Below are positions 5,027 to 7,980 of a stretch of DNA of 7,980 nt, one piece after another. The translations under genes were made by a program, and so were the position numbers. The notes under the pieces are model-generated. The model saw nothing but the letters and a program-made list of their open reading frames with translations. It was not told where the DNA came from and ran no database searches. The stretch comes from CACZQA01 sp050943615 (lineage in GTDB: Bacteria; Actinomycetota; Coriobacteriia; Coriobacteriales; QAMH01). The stretch lies in assembly GCA_050943615.1 (NCBI GenBank), contig JBMNPN010000089.1:1-7980 (forward strand), written 5' to 3'. Positions within the stretch are counted from its first letter, which is position 1; every line of letters begins with the position of its first letter.

Positions 5027-5944
5027 TCAGACCTCAGCAACCTCGTATTTGCGGAACATCGCCATGCGGTCCTCGTCGCTGATCTCGAGGATGTGGTCGA
5101 TGGACTTCAGCATCTTGTCCCGGTCCTCGGGAAGGTCTCCGAATACGTAGTACGGCATTGTCGAATGGATGGCGTAGATGTTGGTTTCGCAATCGATGTG
5201 CTCTATGAGCGTGCGAAGCTCCCGGTAGCGCTCCTTCTCGCCCGCCTCGATGAACTTGCCCTTTCGCACATTATCGAGGAGCGGTGGCTCCATCTTGGTG
5301 TAATTGTCGTACACGAGCGTGGTCGACACTACCCCGATACGCGATGGCACCGTAGCGGAGAAGAACTCGGCGCTCTTGATGGGATGGGTGTCAGGATAGC
5401 CGTGCCCGCCGAGGCCCAGCATGTACCCGGCAGTCCACGGCATGCCCGACTCGTGGATCTTCTGCCCCTGCTCCCAGAGGAGATCTTCGCCATAGCCCTT
5501 ATTAATGAACTTGAGCAGGTTGCCGTCGGCAGTCTCCACCCCAAAATGGAAGTTCTCGAAGCCGGCGTCGTGCATCGACTCGAGCTGTTCGACGGTCTTG
5601 TCGCACAGGTCGCTCATGCGCCCGTAGCCGCCGATTGTCTCCAGCGACGGCAGCGCCTCGTGGCACATCTCGGATATCTCCATGAGGCGGTCGTAGCTCA
5701 AGACCAGCGCGTCGGCGCCCTGCAGGAAGAGCCGCTTCACGGGGGTGTAACGGTCGACGAGCTTGTAGTAGTCAAGCACGAACTCGATTTCCTCATCGGT
5801 TCTCACGCCGAAGGGGACGTCCTTGAAAAAGGTGCAGAACCTGCATGAGTTGTGCGAGCATCCCTTGGTGACCTCGAGGAATTGAGTGTCCTCGTTTCGC
5901 TCCCATGGCGGGGTGTTGACGGGACTTGAGAAGGCCGTGATCAT
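5027..5944 (-). CDS. Radical SAM protein with CX4CX2C cluster motif
   Basis: A 305-residue soluble protein. The cluster motif is C29-X4-C34-X2-C37 (KGCSHNSCRFCTFF) rather than the canonical CX3CX2C. The variant is shared with a large uncharacterised radical SAM group that has GCSxNxCxFC motifs. Later elements fit an Elp3/HemN-like partial barrel: FLQGADALVLSYDRL (strand 2 region), IGGYGRMSDL, FHFGVETADGNLLKFINKGY (the G-E-T segment that usually contacts SAM) and GYMLGLGG. No B12-binding, SPASM or TRAM domain and no second Cys cluster is visible. The [4Fe-4S] cluster should cleave SAM to a 5'-deoxyadenosyl radical; the target is unknown. AAGGGGG lies about five bases upstream of ATG. The gene appears monocistronic, with no peptide precursor or partner beside it. 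Confidence 0.87.
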   Translation of the reverse strand: MITAFSSPVNTPPWERNEDTQFLEVTKGCSHNSCRFCTFFKDVPFGVRTDEEIEFVLDYYKLVDRYTPVKRLFLQGADALVLSYDRLMEISEMCHEALPSLETIGGYGRMSDLCDKTVEQLESMHDAGFENFHFGVETADGNLLKFINKGYGEDLLWEQGQKIHESGMPWTAGYMLGLGGHGYPDTHPIKSAEFFSATVPSRIGVVSTTLVYDNYTKMEPPLLDNVRKGKFIEAGEKERYRELRTLIEHIDCETNIYAIHSTMPYYVFGDLPEDRDKMLKSIDHILEISDEDRMAMFRKYEVAEV

Positions 5945-6244
5945 GAGTTCCCCCTTGCCGCTACATGCCGGCGGCTATCAGTTCACGCTCCAGGCGATGG
6001 CGTTTCCCCTTCGCCGCCGAATTTCCGGCATCAACAGCCTCCGCTGACGATGCCGATTCTCTTACCCGCTAGCCTAGTACCCTGGTGGGCGGTCCTTTCC
6101 ATTAAAAAATCGATTCGGGGTTAGAAGTTTTCGAAGTCTCGGGGCTGTTCAATTCGCGTTCCGCCTTGCAGTTGCCACGAGTTACCTTCATTTACTTGAA
6201 CATGGGGGCCTGCTTGCCAAGCAGTAGCGCATTGCGTCACCAGC
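5945..6244. other. Gap between radical SAM gene and DUF4143 remnant, no confident gene
   Basis: Three hundred bases without an assignable gene. On the minus strand a frame free of stops (6068-5961, ending LERELIAAGM then TAG) comes to 16 bases before the radical SAM start but has no start codon. A second tail (ending GGTRIEQPRDFENF at 6121) follows the DUF4143 stop in another frame. Either may be a scrap of lost sequence or chance. No clear promoter for the radical SAM gene was resolved. A T6 run (minus strand, 6112-6105 area) has no good stem before it. Confidence 0.4.
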
Positions 6245-7010
6245 TCACAGTTCGAGAGCAGCCAGCGGAATAACGAGAATCCCGTCGTCGCGGCGATAGG
6301 CGATATCGCCCTTCCCAACGAGAAAGGCAAGAAACTCGGGTTCTTTGACCTGCGCTTTTGGTCGTCGGCAGATCTTATCTCGGAACTTGAGAAGTTTGGA
6401 TGCCGCCTCATCGTCTGCCTTGGAATCAGAAAGCTTTGCCTCGATGGCACCCCAGCGCCCATCGGAAAGCTCGACGACAAAGTCGACCTCTAGTCCGTTT
6501 TCGTCCCGATAGTAGTGAACTTGATTGGAGGCGCCGGGCAGAGCCGAGAGATACGTGCGCAGGTCCCTCAGACACATTGTCTCGAACAACCCGCCAAGCG
6601 TCTGCGTGTCGTGGCGCAACGAGCTCGGAGTTGCGCCGATGAGCGCCGCAGGCAAAGACGGGTCGACGAAATACCGTTTAGGTTTTACGCGCACGCGCTG
6701 CTTTCCTAGAAGAGGCGGCTCCCAGCCCCCGAGATCTTCAATCACGAAAAGCGCATCGAGCATATCGAGGTAGGAGCGCACAGTGACTCGGGTCCTCTTG
6801 GGTTCTCCCTCGTTTCCCATGTCTGCCGAAAGCGTCTCATACGTGACCGCCTGGGACACATTGAAGGCAAGGGCCTTCATGAGTGCAAGAGAAGTAGAGG
6901 GACGCTTGCCCAAGCGGGGAACGCTCACTTCATTGACACTGCGAATGTATTCAGCTGACGCCTCTAAAGCAAGCTCATCTTCCAAATCGAGAATCGCCGG
7001 CCATCCATCG
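6245..7010 (-). pseudogene. AAA/DUF4143 ATPase, N-terminally truncated remnant
   Basis: What remains is the C-terminal part of the widespread AAA_14-DUF4143 protein, normally about 400-450 residues with a Walker-type ATPase first. Counting from the TTG at 6985, recognisable family elements are SVNEVSVPRLGKRPS, the winged-helix-like YETLSADMG...RVTVRSYLDMLDALFVIEDLGGW, KRYFVDPSLPAALIG, LGGLFETMCLRDL, and the nuclease-like pattern HYYRDENGLEVDFVVE...AIEAK (E166, D168, E182, K184). The frame continues upstream of the TTG as GWPAILDL, still family-like, up to about 7010, where homology ends abruptly in the neighbouring plus-strand remnant. The ATPase domain, native start and promoter are missing. 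A product starting at the TTG is formally possible (246 residues) but there is no ribosome site I trust. The intact family's role is not firmly known. Confidence 0.85.
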
Positions 7011-7754
7011 CAGCAAAAGCAGGCGAAGAACGGCTACGACGAGCAGAGAAACCAGGAAATCGCTGTCGCCGGAGTGACGTTTTCCGTCCCCGCGTATTTC
7101 GAGCTCGACGAGAGCGCCTCTCAAGACAATGCGGGCGGCATTTACACGGTAGCGGATGACGATGTCGAGTTATTCACCTCCCAATGGGAGGGCTCGCAGA
7201 CAAGTGATGAGGCCGCATCTTCGGTGGGCAGCGCAATCGAGACGGCGCTCGAGGACACAGATGATGTGAACATTACGGACACGGGGGAAACAGAGGTCGC
7301 GGGTATCGTGGCAGGAACCTGCACCGCAATCTTCACGGACAGCGACGGCCCGGCAAGTTTGCGCGCGGTCATGTTTTGCAACGAGGACATGGGAAACGCC
7401 GGCTGGCTCGTGCTCGTGCAGCACGACAGCTCGAAGTACGACTACAGCGGAGACTTCGACAAGGTCATCGCGTCTGCTGAGAAGGACGCCGCAGCTGCAG
7501 TGAGCCCGGATTTCAAGAAGACGATGGACAAGTACGAGAAGTTCTTCGACAAGTACGTAAAGGTTCTGAAGAAGTACAAGAAGGACCCGTCTGACCCGTC
7601 GATTCTCGGTGACTACACGGACGTCATGTCCGAGTACAGCGACATGATGGAGTCGTACGACGAGATAGACACCAGCGGGCTCTCCGCAGGCGACCTGGCC
7701 TACTACAACGAGGTCAACGCGAGGATTCCGGAGAAGCTCTCCGAGGTGCAGTGA
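7011..7754 (+). pseudogene. DUF6591-like secreted/lipoprotein, 5'-truncated remnant
   Basis: The plus-strand frame after 7011 encodes about 247 residues. First comes a beta-type domain (EIAVAGVTFSVPAYFELD, VELFTSQWEG, TALEDTDDVNITD, GIVAGTCTAIFTD, LRAVMFCNEDM, GWLVLVQHD). A helical, Lys/Tyr/Asp-rich C-terminal domain follows (FKKTMDKYEKFFDKYVKVLKKYKKD, then DYTDVMSEYSDMMESYDEID and EVNARIPEKLSEVQ) that resembles DUF6591 proteins of Firmicutes and Actinobacteria. Those normally begin with a lipoprotein signal or zinc-ribbon and membrane anchor, none of which is here. The frame stays open back to 6783, but that upstream part is antisense to the DUF4143 coding sequence and should not be counted as protein. 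No start or promoter of its own is visible; GTG 7074 is the nearest internal candidate. Family name is moderately sure; truncation is well supported. Confidence 0.7.
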
Positions 7755-7766
7755 CCCAGACGAAGG

Positions 7767-7799
7767 GCCGGGGCCGGGCATGTCGGCGCCGGCCCCGGC
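7767..7799. terminator. Strong GC hairpin between convergent genes
   Basis: GCCGGGGCCGG (7767-7777) pairs perfectly over 11 bases with CCGGCCCCGGC (7789-7799) around an 11-base loop. It lies 12 bases after the plus-strand stop and 33 bases beyond the minus-strand stop, so it can serve both converging genes. No T-run follows on either side, so it may be an atypical terminator or an RNA-end stabilising stem. Confidence 0.6.
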
Positions 7800-7832
7800 A
7801 TCGGGCTCAAGGTGACGGGACGCGCTGAAAGA

Positions 7833-7980
7833 TCAGGCGCTTTTTGCGAGCACGCGCACCGGGATCTTCTTGGAGTTCACCCCGTTGTGGGCCTTCGCCC
7901 AGATGCGCGCCCTCCCCTTGCGCAGGAGCAGGACCCTCCCCCGCTTGCCGACGCGGCACACCTTCGGGTTGGAGCTGTAC
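7833..7980 (-). CDS. C-terminal end of an Ig-like (Big_2-type) surface protein, partial
   Basis: The last 48 codons of a gene that enters from the right edge. SSNPKVCRVGKRGRV, then LLLRKGRARIWAKAHNGV, then KKIPVRVLAKSA and stop, reproduces the spacing of the bacterial Ig-like Big_2 repeat (SSNPKVATV-GKV-KGTATITA-VKV). That domain builds extracellular adhesins and cell-wall proteins. It ends just after the last strand, with no LPXTG sorting signal or membrane tail, so anchoring must lie elsewhere. It is unusually rich in Arg/Lys for such a domain. The full protein and its function are outside the window. Confidence 0.65.
   Translation of the reverse strand, partial: YSSNPKVCRVGKRGRVLLLRKGRARIWAKAHNGVNSKKIPVRVLAKSA

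Noticed and set aside
5093..5848. 251-codon plus-strand ORF
   Set aside because: Antisense to the radical SAM gene, which has an intact cluster motif and ribosome site. No family character in the plus frame.
5911..5925. GGGGTGTTGAC resembling the repeat at 93-103
   Set aside because: It encodes the VNTPP segment of the radical SAM protein, and the rest of the 93-122 repeat is absent.
6121..6480. 119-codon minus-strand ORF
   Set aside because: Most of it is another frame of the DUF4143 remnant. Only the last 40 codons lie outside, and they match nothing known to me.
6783..7010. N-terminal extension of the plus-strand DUF6591-like ORF
   Set aside because: It is antisense to clearly recognisable DUF4143 sequence, so it is open by chance.
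1..7980. CRISPR array, toxin-antitoxin or defence system
   Set aside because: No spaced direct repeats were seen. The XRE gene's partner looks ImmA-like rather than a toxin, and DUF4143 is a truncated remnant.

Overview
The window looks like a piece of a G+C-rich anaerobic actinobacterial chromosome, most likely a gut Coriobacteriia (Eggerthella/Atopobium relatives). I infer this from the high-GC coding style, the mix of ferredoxin-like, radical SAM, DUF4143, DUF6591-like and Ig-like surface proteins, and an actinobacterial-looking tRNA-Arg tail. No marker gene fixes the taxon. Nearly all genes lie on the minus strand.

Left part (1-1111) is accessory DNA. Reading leftward from about 716 there is an XRE-type phage/ICE-style repressor with a palindromic operator in its promoter. 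Its translationally coupled partner is an ImmA/IrrE-like gene that runs into a very GC-rich, hairpin-rich segment just before its HExxH motif should appear. At 1067-1111 lies the 3' half of a tRNA-Arg(CCT) gene, from anticodon loop to CCA, with no matching 5' half: the typical attachment-site scar of an integrative element. Its orientation puts the element to the left and the chromosome to the right.

The centre (1193-4733) is a compact four-gene minus-strand operon. In order of transcription it encodes a split-barrel (PNPOx-like) protein fused to two [4Fe-4S] ferredoxin motifs, an osmoprotectant/ergothioneine-type ABC permease fused to its substrate-binding domain, the matching ATPase, and an Rrf2-family regulator. 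The upstream region is strikingly AT-rich and holds two adjacent inverted repeats over a plausible promoter, so autoregulation by the Rrf2 protein is likely. The operon suggests import of a small quaternary-amine or thiol-betaine compound linked to a redox protein. The substrate is not determined by the sequence.

The right part holds a stand-alone radical SAM protein with a CX4CX2C cluster motif (5027-5944). Beyond it are two gene remnants meeting head to head at about 7010: the C-terminal part of an AAA/DUF4143 ATPase (minus) and the C-terminal part of a DUF6591-like secreted protein (plus). Both have lost their 5' ends, as expected from one deletion across a divergent gene pair. A strong hairpin (7767-7799) then separates the plus remnant from the convergent C-terminal end of an Ig-like (Big_2-type) surface protein that leaves the window on the right.
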